Source: Syngnathus acus (Eukaryota; Chordata; Actinopteri; Syngnathiformes; Syngnathidae). Taken from it: 64,000 nt of DNA. The stretch lies in NCBI RefSeq assembly GCF_901709675.1, contig NC_051094.1:434001-498000 (forward strand), given 5' to 3'. A program made the position numbers and the translations under genes. The notes beneath the pieces were generated by a model. That model searched no databases. It saw only the letters and a list, made by a program, of their open reading frames with translations, and was not told the origin of the DNA. Shown here piece by piece: positions 1 to 13,556 of this stretch. The stretch's first letter is position 1; each line of letters begins with the position of its first letter.

Positions 1-2214
1 TGAATGGTTTCGGAACGCACAAAAATGACTTTGCAGTTGTCGTCGTTGTCGTCATTTTCCAACAGCAACAATAATAACTTGTTGTTTATCCAGGTCTTAG
101 AGTTAACTCCCCGTTTGAAGCTCAAACCGGCCTCTAGGCAGAGTCGAGACAAACTGCATCACAGCTTTCTTAAGGAGCTCTCGACCCGACAATAACTCCA
201 ATGTCTTATGTACCAACACAAAAGCTCCGTTGGAACAAAACTCCACTTTAGCAGGAATGCTTAACTGGAGCTGTCTGGCTCTTTGAGAACAGTTGCGCTG
301 GCTTGCTGGCTTGCTGGCTGGCTGATAGAAATCAGCTCAAGTGATCATTAGACGCCAGCCAGGTCCAGGCCTGGGCTTGCCTTCTCTGCTTTGACACTTG
401 GACTCGTGGTCTTGGTCCCCACCCCCCCCCCAATCTCTCATCTTGCCTCCCAACCTTCACGGATCTGCCAGGGAGAGTTGAAACTCCCCACCGCGTAGCG
501 TGTCGTAACCAGCCAAGGGCGAAAATATCCTGGCTGGATCTGCGTCCGACCTCCACGCTTGATCATCGAGGAAAGACGGACATGTTTCTGTCATGCCGGG
601 AAGCCGCATCTTGCTTGCTTACACCTCTGCGGACTTTATGGGTGTGGGGGGGCTATTCCACCAAACGGACATAAAAAGGGAGCCAGGAGAGAGAAATCTT
701 CCCCACCCCCCTCGTTTTCTCATCCTCGGTCCAATCCCATCACCCACGTGGCGGCTAGCAGCTCCCCCCGGCCCCTCCGGTGCTACTCTGCCGGCTGGAT
801 TCCGGGGAGCCGCTAATGGAATACGCCTGATCTATATGCAGCCAGGGTAGGACACGTGTAGGCCTCGCTGCTTGCTGTTCCTTTGGAGATGCCCAACAGG
901 CGGTGGGTGGGGTGGGGTGGGGTGGGCGGGGGGTTGCAATTGCAAATAGACCTGCTTCATATCTCCAAATCCAGATCATCACGCATTAAGTGAAACACGG
1001 CGAGATGAATATCCACAATCGGCTACGGTTGCATAATTGCCGGTGGGTTCCCAGCAGGCTTCATTCCGCCTTTTTCCAATCCCTCCGCTAAAAACCATGA
1101 TGGGTCTTGGCAGAGAAGCTGAGAGATGTCAAGGAATTATTGACCCTTAAGAAACAAGACGTGCTCTGACCAAACAACCCCCCCCCCCACACACACATAC
1201 CAATTGAAGTCAGGGCAAGGGGGGGGGGCTTTGAGCAGAGAGCAGGCAGGGGTAGACATTGCCCTTCAAGCGGCGAGCGACCAGGAGATCAGTTTACCTT
1301 GCTTGCAGTTTTGACCTTTTCAAAAACAGGCCGTGACTTCATGATCGAGGGGCAGCTTGCCGCTAAAACCCCTTACGCACCCCGTTGCTTCGCCTCAACC
1401 TTGACTTCTTTGACAGAGGGGCGTGTTCCCTGACTTGACAGACATGATCGGAAAACAAAATAGATCAGGTGTCAAGAGAGGAAAGAAGAACAGCAAATGA
1501 TCTACTATAGCAGAGATTTGGGTGATCCGGTTTGACTTCATTTGGTCTCTACGGACATATATACTTGGCAAGCATCAAGGCATTTTTTTCTTGAGTGGCT
1601 GTAAAAATGTTCAGGCTCTCAATCATCCCGAAAACGACACCGATGTAACACGTTAGAGGCCGTACCCTGCGTTAGGGTTTTGCTTTCTGCCGCGGCATCC
1701 CCTTTTTATTCCTCTCAAGGAGGATTAAGGGAGAGCACAGCAGCAAACTTCATACGGGCAAGTTGACGGAGGAAGCAGTGGGCTGTGGCGCTAATCTCCA
1801 GAACAGAGGACCGGGAGCCTGGCGAAAGGGCAGAGGTGACACAAAGTCCCGTGGCGCAATAACAAAACACACCCTACTACTGCCAAAGGTCAGCTGCTTA
1901 CATCTAACAGATAAAAAAAATAATAATAATAATAAAGACTTTAAGAACAACACACTCAACTTTAGGCTGGGCTACTTTAGCAACAAACAGTGAGCAGAAA
2001 GACGGAATGTGGGCAGATGAGACAAAAAGGTAGCGAGCGGACCCCCGTCATGGAGACAGTGCACTTACAGCACAAGCACAGAGTATCTATCTATCGCTGG
2101 TGGGCAGAGCCAGTTGGGGGAAGGCTTAGGTTAGGGGGATGGTACAAAGCCAGTTTGAAATACAAACAGTGAGCAAGTACCTCCGAGCTATTTCAACATG
2201 GCTGACAAGCAGAG

Positions 2215-2390
2215 GCCCGGCCCGGCCCGGCCCAGCCCAGCCCAGCCCGGCCCAGCCCAGCCCAGCCCGGCCCGGCCCGGCCCGGCCCAGCCCAGCCCAG
2301 CCCAGCCCAGCCCGGCCCAGCCCAGCCCAGCCCAGCCCGGCCCAGCCCAGCCCGGCCCAGCCCAGCCCGGCCCAGCCCAGCCCAGCCCAG
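2215..2390. repeat. GC-rich CCCRG pentamer array
   Basis: About 35 tandem pentamers alternate between CCCGG and CCCAG. The unit length makes several frames open and yields spurious Pro-Ala-Gln-Pro-Ser type ORFs on both strands. The minus strand is a run of GGG triplets spaced by two bases, a pattern able to form G-quadruplexes. Confidence 0.95.
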
Positions 2391-4552
2391 TCGAGATGAA
2401 CGGCGCGTGCCAATTAGCAAGGTTTCAATTCTCTCGCTGGCCAAAGCTCACAATAAGGAGATTAAAGACAGCAGCTGAGCTTTGGCCATTTTCCCCACCG
2501 GCCGACATCCTCTCGCTCCTTACACCTGACGTGCTGTGTCAGGCACAAATTCACACATTTAAGCATTGCTTTGGGGAAAATTGTCTGGAATCCCACGCCA
2601 GCCGCCTACTCCAAAAGTGCAGATAGATTGTCTGAACAAAGTGCCAACATCGGGGCGGAATGGCTCAGCAAGCTCAGGTAGCATACAAAGTATTTGTTTT
2701 TTTTCATCGCCAAACATAAGTAGGATCTACGGAGGCAGAAATATTTGAGGAAATTACGCTTCAGTGCGCACAGTAATATTGACAAAGCTAAAATGACATG
2801 CTGGCATTCAAAGCGATCACCAATGCAGCAACGATGCTCGCCTCAGTGAGGCAGGCAGGCAGGCACTCTTTGGTTACTCTTTGCTGTTCGTATCCATATG
2901 GAACTATGCATAAGACTACATTTGAGTTTTAACTTGGATTTTTTTTGAACTCGTCTACAATGCCTGGCCAGCCCACATAGATGTGTTATTTTTCAAGAAC
3001 GATTGCCCACTCCAAAGTCTGTGACAATGCAATGTCAACGGCCCGACAAAAATGTCCGGTTTTTGGAAACGTGCCCGTTTCAGAAATGCAAAGATTCGGC
3101 CCAGCGCGGTAGCACCCAAGAATCCCATCGAAAACAAACGACCGAATGAACTCAATGTCACCGTTGTCAATGCAAATTCAACGTAGCTTTCAATGCTAAT
3201 TTACTTTCGCCTCCACTCGACTGGATTAAACACCCGACATCTAGGGGGGGAAACTTAACGCCAATTTGATTCCCAGAGTCATCTATCTCCGGGAGGAAGA
3301 CTGCGATCCGATTGTTGGATACAAATGTGGAGTGAGGCGATCCGGCCGGCCTTCTGGCGGTGCGGTGAAGAGGGAGGGAAACGCATGCATTACAGTAGCT
3401 CCACCGCGGCAGCTAGGGTCAAAAGCTTCCAATTTTCATGTGTCGGCCAGTTGGGCCGTGTTGCAGACAAACAAGTCCTGCCCAGGGTGCAAGGGAATGA
3501 AAAGAACCCATTTCATCACAGGAGGGAGGGGGAGGGGGGGCACAATGCGTAGGAGGACGAGGGAAGGCTTCGTCTCACACACGTAGCTCATCACCTTGAG
3601 GCAGGGAGGGAGCGAGGGAGGGAGGGAGGGGGCACATGTACATATACATGATTTCAAACCGGTTTGCTCACATGCAGACAAGGAACAAACGTTTCTTTTT
3701 GCCTACTTTGCAAATGGCACACACACCTTCAAAAGTCATTCTTAAATGGATCGAGATATAAAGTATATCAAGTCAACTAGGAAACTTGTGGCGCACATTT
3801 AGACGCACTGCCTGCCTGCCTCCCTCCGTCCTTCCCATACAAGTTCCAATTGATTCAATCCAATGCGTGTTGCCACTGGCCACAATTCATATGGTGCATT
3901 AAAAAAATAACAAAAAGGGCTTTACAGACACAGGAAGGCTTGGCGGGTGACTGAAGACATGCCGTTACTTTTACGCTGGAGGACACAGGACTTAATTCAT
4001 CCATACTTGGATCCTGCTTTTTGTGACTTGTTGTAGAGAATAATTAACACATGGAGAGGGGATAAATCCCAGCACTCTGCCCGCACTGAATATCTTATTT
4101 TCATTTCCAACATCTCATCTTTGTGAAGCCATCACGAGGATTAGCCACACATGTTCAGGTCGCAAAATGTTCATGGAGGAGCACCGAATGGAACACCAGT
4201 TACTTTCATATAAGACAAAAAGAAAACTGCCATCTACAATTGATTCTACCGGCTTGCGATTTGTTTCTACGTAGATGAACCAAAAAAGGGAAAGCCCAAG
4301 TTCCCTTAGCAAAGTTCTTCAGGGTGCCTCAACCTTTTGATGCATTTTCGCAGGAGCCCATCATGGAGTACCTGTGTGTGTATGTGTGAGGAAGTAAAGC
4401 AATCAACCAGCCAGTGAACATATGATTGCTAAGATAAAGTGACTCTGTTCTTGGAAGAATGAACTTTGTTGGTGAGATAAGGCTGACCAGACACCCTCAT
4501 CAAATAAAAAAAATAAAAAAAGCAGCACGCCCACATGACCTGAAGCTATAAG

Positions 4553-4591
<39 letters not shown>
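4553..4591. repeat. Poly-C homopolymer (39 C)
   Basis: Uninterrupted run of 39 cytosines. Runs of this length are prone to sequencing and assembly error, so the exact length is unreliable. Confidence 0.9.
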
Positions 4592-4595
<4 letters not shown>

Positions 4596-6496
4596 CACAG
4601 CTACCACCCCTTTTAAACACATCCCAACCTTCTGGCTATCTATCACAAATACATTCCAAAGAAGAGCGACAACAACCCGGCACTGGACACTGAACAAATC
4701 AAAGTGCCATGTCTTGTATGGACGCAAGTGCCAGCCGGGTCTTCAAGTCCTTGAAGGCCTTCTGCATGGATGCATTGCGCTGCCTCCGCGATGGCAATGT
4801 ACACAGGGCAGGCACTGTGTGTGCATCAAGAGGAGTGGATCATGAGGCACACACAGGCCTCAAATTAACCTCCGGGCCAAGCTTTGTAGTCCGTAGTGAT
4901 CAGTTAAGCTTGTCACACTGATCAGTTGACTCGGGCAATAACCTCAAATCCACACTCAAAGTACATCTGCTGACTATTTCACAGCCGCACCGCGCTGATG
5001 TTTGTCCGTGTTTGGAAAATGACAGGTTGCCAAAAGGGTGGAGGGAGCCATAGCGACAGCTTTTTTTTTTTTTTTTTTAATCAAATCTTTTTTTTTTTTT
5101 TTTTTGGGCTAATGTTCACCCTCACTGTGGTTTCGGTGCCACGTCGATTTAAGCATCTGAAAGGAGGAAGACTCGGATTAAATGCATCCAAGCAGCACCT
5201 GCAGGTATGCTGAATCCTTTTAATGAGCGTCTTTGCAAATAAAGCCAAAGAATAACTGTTAATGTTGCAGTAGAAGCAAATGCTGGAGGCAAAGCGAGAA
5301 CTCTTCCCTCCCCAACCAACATCTTGACAAGCCTTCTCTAATTAAGATGCTATACACAAATGGTCTTTTGCCTCGTCACGCCTTGAACAGCACACTAAAA
5401 TAGCCTCAGACTCAAATTGTGAAGGAAGGGCTGGAAACGAGGACTGCGATTATGGAATACTCCAACAAGATATCATTTGACACTTCATCCCATTGGACTA
5501 TGGCATACTTTTAGAAGAAATGATTTGACACTTAATCCCATTGGACTGTTAATGCAGTCTTGGGCTATATAAAATGAGCTAACAAGAATACCTTGTGTTG
5601 TGTGACTTTTACAGCTTTTATTTTTGGGTGCAAAGAAACTGCAGTAACATACAATCCCATCCCTGCCAATATATTTCTTTGACCTTTCTTCTATTCAAGT
5701 GATTTGATTAATCGTTGTAGAAGCAATATGTAACAAATAGCTAAAAGCCACATGCGGTGTTAATAGCATCATTGGCTACGTTGACAAGGACACATTTATT
5801 CGGATCGACAAGTGTAGCTAGCCACTGTCTCAGTACTTTACTGTTGTATCCAAAAAAAAATAATAATACCGAAGCGCTTGCTAAAAATTGTTGTGTCTTT
5901 GTCTTTTTGTTTCTTAGTTCATGGTGATCTCAATCAAGAAAACTATCTTGTTTGACCCAAAGGTTCAAAATGACTCGGGCAAGTATTCGTTTGGGCTGAA
6001 GTTCGAAGGCTCATTTGATGTACAATGCTAAATGGCCACGTTTTCTGTACAAGGCATGGAAATAAAGTCAGATGGCCTTGAAATACAATGGCAGCCACAT
6101 AACTAAAAATCCACCACAAACATGCTTCAAGCCTGCCAGGTGCCATCCATCAAGCTGTGAATAGCAACTTGCATGTGGCAATCCCAAACTGGAAAATGCA
6201 CTTAAGAGAGGCATACGAAAGAAAGCAGCTAAAAACAAGTTGGTAACAAAAAACATGAGCCAGTCAAGTGAACCTACATTACTGACATTCCTATGCCTTA
6301 TTATCTCCATGCCCCTTGGTACTTTCAGCAACACTAATCACCTGAGAATTCAAAGTGCCATTCCCCTCCCTCACCTGTGGCTCAACTCGTTGGGCTTTTT
6401 GGGACTTTCGATTCAATAAAGACCTACTAGCACCGCTGTTTGGGGCGCAAAACAAAGATGTGCTCGATGAGAGCTGCTGTCCGTCCGTCCGTCCGT

Positions 6497-6549
6497 GCGC
6501 ACGCACACACACAGACACACACAGACAGACACACAGACACACACAGACA

Positions 6550-6591
<42 letters not shown>
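6497..6591. repeat. CA/CAGA microsatellite
   Basis: Imperfect CACA-CAGA repeats pass into a pure CA tract. They generate His-Thr and Cys-Val open frames on the two strands that are not genes. Confidence 0.95.
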
Positions 6592-6593
<2 letters not shown>

Positions 6594-7374
6594 GCTGCGA
6601 GACTCTCATGGCCGGCCAGTCGCTGCAACTAAATCGCTTTCATTGGCCTTAGGCGGCACATTGAGGTGGATTAACCTGAATATAAACAACGCACGCACGT
6701 TGCGCCATCCATTCAGTATCGATTGCTGACCATTCTCTTAAATGCGTCGCTTGAGTAGAATCCGCACCGTTTCGTCATCAACAGGGAGAAGAATGGCAGG
6801 AGCCGAAGAACAGATTGCAAACGACGATCGGAAATGTTGTGAGCGTATCGTGTCATAAAAGCAAGGAAATGAGATGCAATGTTTTGCCAGCCTGTCTGTC
6901 GGTGATTTGGGCATCGCTTGGTAGCCCATCGTGCAGCATTTGCAAAGGCATTCCTTTCATTATCAATCATTGTAAGGGAGACCAGAAATACTTGGATCTG
7001 GGTTTCGGCGTTAAGAAAGCCTACAGCAATAAGACACAATCGGCACAAGCGTAGCCCCCCCCCCCCCCCCCCTCGCTTTTTTTTTTTTTTTTGTTGGCAC
7101 GGCGTGGAAAAAACGCTCGAGCGTAACCGTAAAGCCACTCAAGGCAAGAAACAAACACGCCAGCCACAAAAGCAGCCGTTTCACATGCACATGAAAACAC
7201 ATTGAGAATCGTTGCAAATTACCTTCTTACATGGGTAGGGTGGTTCTCAAGCGTTCTTTACCATCCTCTTGCTCATCTCACAGCCTTCGGGACGCCATGT
7301 TGCAAGCTTATGACGTTACGCTTCCTCACCCCTGACCCACATTTGAATAGGAACCAGCCCGGAGCGGAGTGCTG

Positions 7375-7525
<151 letters not shown>

Positions 7526-7799
7526 GGTTCAGCCCACTGTGGGAGAGTTTCAAGTTGGAACGGCAGGCCGCCCCGCCCCTCCCCTCCCCGCCCCGCCCCG
7601 CTCGCTCACTGGCAGCGCTACCTGCAAAACGCAAAGATGGGAGGAGGATGCCCATTGCCCACACACTTAAGTCGTTTACCAGGCCAAATGTGATCCCAAA
7701 CAAATGTCACCAAAGCAAGGTGAACTGGAAGTCCGTTTCCCTCCTTTTCTGATTTGCCCTGTTTAATTGGCAGCTTTTATTGCATGGCATGAGGAAGCC

Positions 7800-7869
7800 A
7801 CATTTATTTATTTATTTATTTATTTATTTATTCATTCATTCATTCATTCATTCATTCATTCATTCATTC
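7800..7869. repeat. ATTT then ATTC tetranucleotide array
   Basis: Several TATT units change to TATTC/CATT units, a compound tetranucleotide microsatellite. Confidence 0.95.
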
Positions 7870-9155
7870 CAACCGAATGTTTTGAACATGACTCTTTTCA
7901 AAGCCGCGTTATCAATAGAATGAGGCGAAACGTGCAGCATAAGCATTTTCTGACTTTTCACTTTCTGGGTGATACTTGTGACCTCCTAGGTCAGACGAGT
8001 GAGAGCTAAATCAAGCAGAATTGTTGGAATGGGGGTCACAAAGTGGGCACCAGATGTGCGGAAACCGCCTTGCTTATTTATTGGCTCCTCCCCCCGCCCC
8101 CCACCTATAAGTGTGTCAAACAAACCCTTGTGAAAAGCACCAATTGCAAGCGTATCGTGGCTGGTCTTTATTCGACATAATTGCTGAAGCAAAGTCACGT
8201 GGAACATACATTCTTATGAGGTGTTCAAATGGAATCATCATTTCAGATCAACGTACGTTTCTCTGGTCGAGGCTGGATGGCGTTGTGCCAAAGCACTCTA
8301 CTGACATCTGTTGGTCGCTAAAGGAAGTGCCACTGCTGACCCCAGACCTGCGAAGTTCAAGTCGTGCTTACTGTCAATGCATTCATGAATCAAAATGACC
8401 CCTTCAGATTTATATATATCTTTCCTATACTTAATGTGGATTATTTTTCTTTCATGGGCCTGTCCGAGGACAAATAGCCGCTTATTTCTTGTCAGCCCTT
8501 CAAAGTGGTTTTGAGAGTTCCTGCTGCCATCTTGTGGTTTCATTCAGTGCGTGTGTTTGTGTCTTTTGGCTGCACTCGTGACTCCTTGCTGTATGTATCT
8601 TGGAAGGTATGAAAAAAGCACTCGGAATCGGAAAATACAGGCAGTACAACCAAATATCTGCCTCGTTCTTGATGAATACCTACGTGCGTGGACCTACTAC
8701 GCTTCTGTAATTCCATGTTGATCATGATGGTGGGGGGCACTTCAAGACTCAAGAGTTTTGATTCGCCATGTTTCAGCGTGCCAAACAAGGAATTGGACTT
8801 GGGTCAATCACAGGCTCTGTTCAACATTTCGGTGACTAACAACACTCAGGACGTGATGTGAAAAATGGCAAATATTCTCAAACATCCCCTGAGGAGTTTG
8901 CGTTTGAAGAGCTATTCAAACTTGGGCTCGGTGTATGGAAATAGTTCCAAGGGAAATGGACTTTGACACCCACCCCTGTTAACAAAATGACGTTGAGAGG
9001 AGACAACAAGCACCACTGGAGACACAATTGCAGATCCCCGAGAGACTCCGTTGGAAGGCCTCCTCATCACATATGATGACTTGCGCTTGACTTCACCCAA
9101 AAACAAGACAATGCACTGCGTGTTCCAAATCCCCCCTGGAGGTCAGCATCTTGCC

Positions 9156-9163
9156 TTTAAAAG
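9156..9163 (+). promoter_or_regulatory. TATA-like box upstream of the GPCR gene
   Basis: TTTAAAAG followed by a GC-rich GGGGCGG lies 46 bases before the receptor start codon. That is compatible with transcription starting about 20 bases before the ATG. This is inferred from position and composition only. Confidence 0.4.
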
Positions 9164-9208
9164 GGGCGGTAGAAGCTCCGACGTGCTCTATTGACGGGCG
9201 GCAAGACC

Positions 9209-10369
9209 ATGCCCCTGAACTGCACCATCCCTCTGTCAGTTGATTTGGACTCTGTCTGTGACTTCTTGGTGTTCATCTTCCACATCCTGTTTGCCACCAG
9301 CGCCGTCTTGGTGGCCGGCTCGGTGGCCGTGGGCATCGCTTCCAGCCGCTGGCTGCGCATCCAGAACCGCTTCATTTTCATGCTCAACACCAGCGTCAGC
9401 GACACGCTGACGGGCTTCTCCGTCTACTACTTGGGCCTGTTTGACGTCCAGGAGGGATACCCGTCCCGGAACGGAACCTTCTACATCCTCCCCTCCTTCC
9501 TTGGCGTCAACGTGTTGACCTTCTTGTTTGCTCAGTTTGACCGCTACCTGGCCGTCTGTCACCCGTTCTTCTACGACCGCTACGTCAGCCGCTCGCTCGT
9601 GATCGGCGTGTGCATCTTCTGCTGGACCTACACCTACTCCATCCTCACCGTGCAGAACATGGTGCCCATTTCCAAGGCGGCCCAGATCAACGCCTTCGGG
9701 GTCATGACGCTGCAGATCATCGTGTTGGTCAAGGTCAGATTTGGGAAAAGCAAAAGTGCGGGTGCTTCGGTCGGGTAAAAGTAGCGATTTGCTCCTCTCG
9801 CTCGCTCGCTTATATCAAAGGAAAAGGGAAGTGTAGACCACGCAGCAGCGTTTGAATCATTTGGGCTTTTACATGGTTTGATTGTGCAAAGTAGCTCCGG
9901 TCACATTCGTCTTGGTACTTGCTCCCACTGCTGAAGGTGCTGATGACGGTCAAGTTGTACACGATCACCCGCAACCACCTGTCCCGAGAGCCGCCCAGCG
10001 CCGAGCGGGACAACAAGAGGGAGTCGCTGCGCATCATCGTTCTCGTGGTCATCTGCTTTCTGGCCCTCTGGTGCCCCTCGTTCGTCAACATCATCGTCAG
10101 GCAGCTCACCCGGAGCGGGGTCCGCTTCCGCAACGAGGCCACCAACCTGTTTGCCATCATGGCGCGCCTCAACGCGCTCGTCACCCCGGCACTGTACATT
10201 TGGGGGAGCCCGGCCCTGAGGGGAGCCGTGTGGAGGATCGTCTGGAGGCGGGTGTGCCTGTGCCCCAGGCGGAGGGCCAGGTAAGGGCTCAAACATTTCA
10301 AAGTTATTTTCACCTTCACCTTCCATGTCTTTCCGTTTCAGGAGAATCGATATCACTTCAAAGGTGTGA
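9209..10369 (+). CDS. Orphan rhodopsin-family (class A) G protein-coupled receptor
   Basis: Three exons give 298 residues: 9209-9733, 9937-10280 and 10342-10369. The start is the ATG at 9209, because the upstream in-frame codons lack an ATG. The product has seven hydrophobic segments. Glycosylation sequons stand in the N-terminus (NCT, residues 4-6) and before TM3 (NGT, 88-90). The DRY motif is at residues 111-113, followed by LAVCHPF. TM6 carries CFLALWCPSF. TM7 has TPALY in place of the usual NPxxY. Intron 1 falls after residue 175, in TM5. The family couples extracellular ligands to heterotrimeric G proteins at the plasma membrane; I cannot name the ligand. An alternative end exists: reading through the second donor stops at 10284 (290 residues, ending RRRAR), whereas splicing adds a short tail ending in SKV. 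Class assignment is confident; orthology is not. Confidence 0.82.
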
Positions 10370-11433
10370 GCCCCCAAAAAAGGAGCAGGATCTCTACGAC
10401 GGTGCTGCGCTGCGCTGCGCTGCGCTACGCCTTTTGCTTTTCTTTTAAGAATAGTGGGCGACTCGATATTTCTGGACCAACGGCACTCTTGTCTATTCTC
10501 GTAAGCACATTCCATTTCGCTCATTCCAATTGCTCATTGTTCAAGAACTTGACAACGCTAAACATCATTTATGCATATTCTTTACTTTAATGAGGGTTCG
10601 GTGAAGTCATCTCCAAGTGATGTCGTTAACCAAACATCTTCAAATGATTTCATAGCAAGAGGTGTTTTTACAATGTTTCAATTGAAAATCTGCCGGAAAG
10701 CTTCATGTATCTCCAACTCATCTGTGGAGTCAAATATACATTGCTGTCTTCTTGGGTTTACAACGCTTCCATTTTCCTCCTTGGCCCTGAGTTGATGACA
10801 CAAAAATACAACACAAAAACCGACATTTTGAAATAACGCGTGAGTGTCTGGGCGCGGGTTGTGGGTGACAGCAGCTTTTAGCGACTGTTCCCATTTTGTA
10901 TTTTGAAAATGTTTCCGGTTCAGTAAATGACTACAAGTGCATGCACATATGCCTCCTTGCCCACGTTTAACAACTGACAAATTTGTAATCACTTCACTCA
11001 CATGATGGTGTATGTGATGCTCAAAATTTGGATCACATTGCAATAAATAAATAAACAAATAAATAAACCAATTAAAAAATATATAAATATAAATACATCC
11101 AAATCAAGCTAGCAACAGCTGGTATACTTGTTGTGGCACTTGACTATGAAGCCCCAAACTTCAAATGAACAGAAAGACAGAAAAGTAGTGAGCGAATGGC
11201 TGGCTAAAGTCAACTGACCTCAATGAATGCAGAAGAAAGGGGGAAAGTGAGCAAAACCCTCATTTAAGGAACAGCAGGTTGCTTGGTTTAAAATAAAGAA
11301 ACAATAAAGAAACATATGAATAAATAGTTTGGTGTCAGAGTGTCAGTGTTGAATGTTCCGTAAAACTACAAAGGCCTCACTGACTTTCGGACATAGTATG
11401 TTGCAAGAGATGGAAAGGCAGCAGACGCTGTGG
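10370..11433. other. Intergenic region between the GPCR and the il12b-type gene
   Basis: Probable 3' flanking DNA of two genes on opposite strands. An AT-rich AATAAATAAATAAAC array near 11041-11070 offers several AATAAA hexamers. No further coding exon is supportable. Confidence 0.5.
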
Positions 11434-11869
11434 TCAGCAGGTTACAGTTGTCCATTCAGTCCACTGGCTCCAGGCTGACTGGACCAGCTCGTCCCGGGAG
11501 TGAACCCGCAACCTGCTGATCTTCTTGGGTACCAAGGAGAGCGACGAGCGTCCCTTCTGACATAAGCCGGGCAAACGCGACAGAAGTTAGTGAAGAGAAA
11601 CATTCCAGAGCACTTAATCACCAAAAAAATGTGCTTTGTGGAAGAAGTCGTTGCACGTGTTGCACCTTTCCGTCATCTTTGCGCTCATATTCCACCTCGT
11701 GCTCCAGGCCGAAGAAACTGTGAGGGGTGGACCAGCTGGATGGAGGACGGACGGTCACGCTTAAGCTGTGATCCACTTCTTGACATTGAACAATTTCAGG
11801 ACTGTCTGGTTGAACTGGGCAAAACACAAGTGGCAAGTTCCCATTCAGCATCGTTTTTGTTTTATGACA

Positions 11870-11917
<48 letters not shown>

Positions 11918-13515
11918 TGGAAGCTAGCTAGCTTGCTAGCTATCAAGCTATTTAGCTAGCTTACAGCAATGCAATATCATGTCTACAGGTATTTTTTTTT
12001 TTGCTTTCTTATGTAAGAAATAGTAGCAATAGTTTACAATATGAACGCTAATATTACTAATGTTGATCATACTACTATACTATTCACATATGCTCTGCGT
12101 AAAACACATTCCTAATGGCAATCCATATTTTGTACCCAAAATAAAATCACCATTAATCAGTTACAATGACTCACTGATATCTCTGAGATAAAATGTCTTG
12201 GTCCTCCTGAGGAGGGAGTTGTTTTCGAGGGCTTCGGCCGTGAGTTCCAGCCTGGTGCTCTCCTCGGAGTAGGGTGAGAGCGAGTGGCGCAGCTCAAAGT
12301 GGAGTCGGCCATCTTGTTGCTCAACGGTGCTTTTGACCCAGCTGCACGAGTCGCCTCCTTCACGGCTGTGGAGAGAAAGCAAAAAGAAACGTGTGAAAGC
12401 CATCCCCTGCTATGAGGGAGCAGCCATTCTGCTGGGAAAACAGTCAGCTCTCTGATAAGTTAGGAATTGAGGAAACAAAACGTCCAAATTACGTTTGTTT
12501 GTTTGTTTGTTTGTTTGTTTGTTTGTTTGTTTGTTTACCAATGCGGGTCCAGTCCGAGGCGTACAACTTTGTACTTATTGTCGACCCAGGTACAGCTAAA
12601 AGCGCAGTTGTAGGACTTGGCGCGGCAGGTGAGGAAAGAATCTGTAAAACAAATGATTCCAAAATAAATAGGTAAAAGCACATATAAAATAGGAGTCGAT
12701 TTTTGAACAGCGCCAGACAAGGATCATCTCACCGAGTTCCCCCTCCTCCTCGGCCTCCAGCAGGAGATAAACGGACGCGCTCTCCCCTCCGCTCCAGCAA
12801 GTGTACTCTCCCAGCAAGGGCCTGCCTACCTCCTTGACCAGTAGATTGGCACCAGCCTTCTGCACCTCATCTTGGTAATCTTCATCCAGGTCCCTACCTT
12901 TAAACGTCCATGTGACGTCATCTCCATTGATTGTTGCACCGCACGGCAATGTGACCGAGGCGTTTATCTTTGCCGTCACAACTGCATGGACAGAAGAATA
13001 GGAATTTGAGGAAGATGATCATGAACCTTTCATTCTGTGGCAAAGCTGATCAAAGCATAAGGAATCAAATACTTGGGTTCAAAAAAAAAGTAGTGCGGAT
13101 TTGTATCACTGAAGCAATGTTGTTGTTTGTTTGTTTGTTTTTGGAAAACACATCATGAATACTTGGCAGTTGTTTGAAAAAAAAGAAAAAGAAAAAAAGA
13201 AGCATTTTAATGGATGCCGAAAAATCGACCTTAAAATGGTAACTTCTAACAGCAGAAATACAGGGAGGGACAAAGAAAGGACAAAAGTACTTCAAATGTC
13301 AAAACATACGTACATGATTTGGGGAAGTAATTGAGTCCATTCACTCCCATAAGGCTGATGAGCAGAAGCCCAAATATCCGCCGCATTGATGTCTGAGGGA
13401 TCAGAGGACAAATGTTAGCAATTCAATAGACGCATATAGTATTTGTATGATTTCTGGAAACACCACAATCAAAAGAGTCATTCTAAGCAAGCATCCAATG
13501 GCCTTCACTTACCAT
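11434..13515 (-). CDS. il12b: Interleukin-12 subunit beta (p40) family cytokine subunit
   Basis: Seven coding exons on the minus strand: 13515-13513 (only the ATG), 13392-13314, 12981-12733, 12641-12539, 12365-12175, 11814-11666 and 11556-11434. Splice phases agree throughout and give 298 residues (human p40 has 328). Exon 2 encodes a signal peptide (MRRIFGLLLISLMG). Exon 3 is an immunoglobulin domain with a CGAT...VTWTF core and EYTCWSGGE. Exons 4-7 form the two fibronectin-like cytokine-receptor domains, with FLTCRAKSYNC, FYLRDI followed by IQPDSPE, and WSTPHSFF. The C-terminal WSQWTEW is a variant of the WSxWS motif. In this family p40 is secreted and pairs with p35 (IL-12) or p19 (IL-23) to drive T- and NK-cell responses. 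Teleosts have several p40 paralogues, and I cannot say which this is. A TATA box and a CAG-type repeat lie just upstream. Confidence 0.9.
11872..11914. repeat. CT microsatellite in il12b intron 5
   Basis: About 21 CT units in the intron between il12b exons 5 and 6. They are followed by palindromic AGCTAGC-rich sequence. Confidence 0.95.
12494..12537. repeat. GTTT tetranucleotide array abutting an il12b splice donor
   Basis: Eleven GTTT units. On the transcribed minus strand they read as AAAC units beginning immediately after the exon 4 donor GTAAAC, so the array forms the first part of the intron. Confidence 0.95.
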
Positions 13516-13556
13516 TCTGGTGAAAAGACTGAAAAGAAATGAAGAACAAAAGTGCA

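Noticed and set aside
2126-2626. Pro-Ala-Gln-rich and Gly-Trp-Ala-rich ORFs on both strands
   Set aside because: A pentamer array with no stop codons in several frames. Frames are equally open on both strands.
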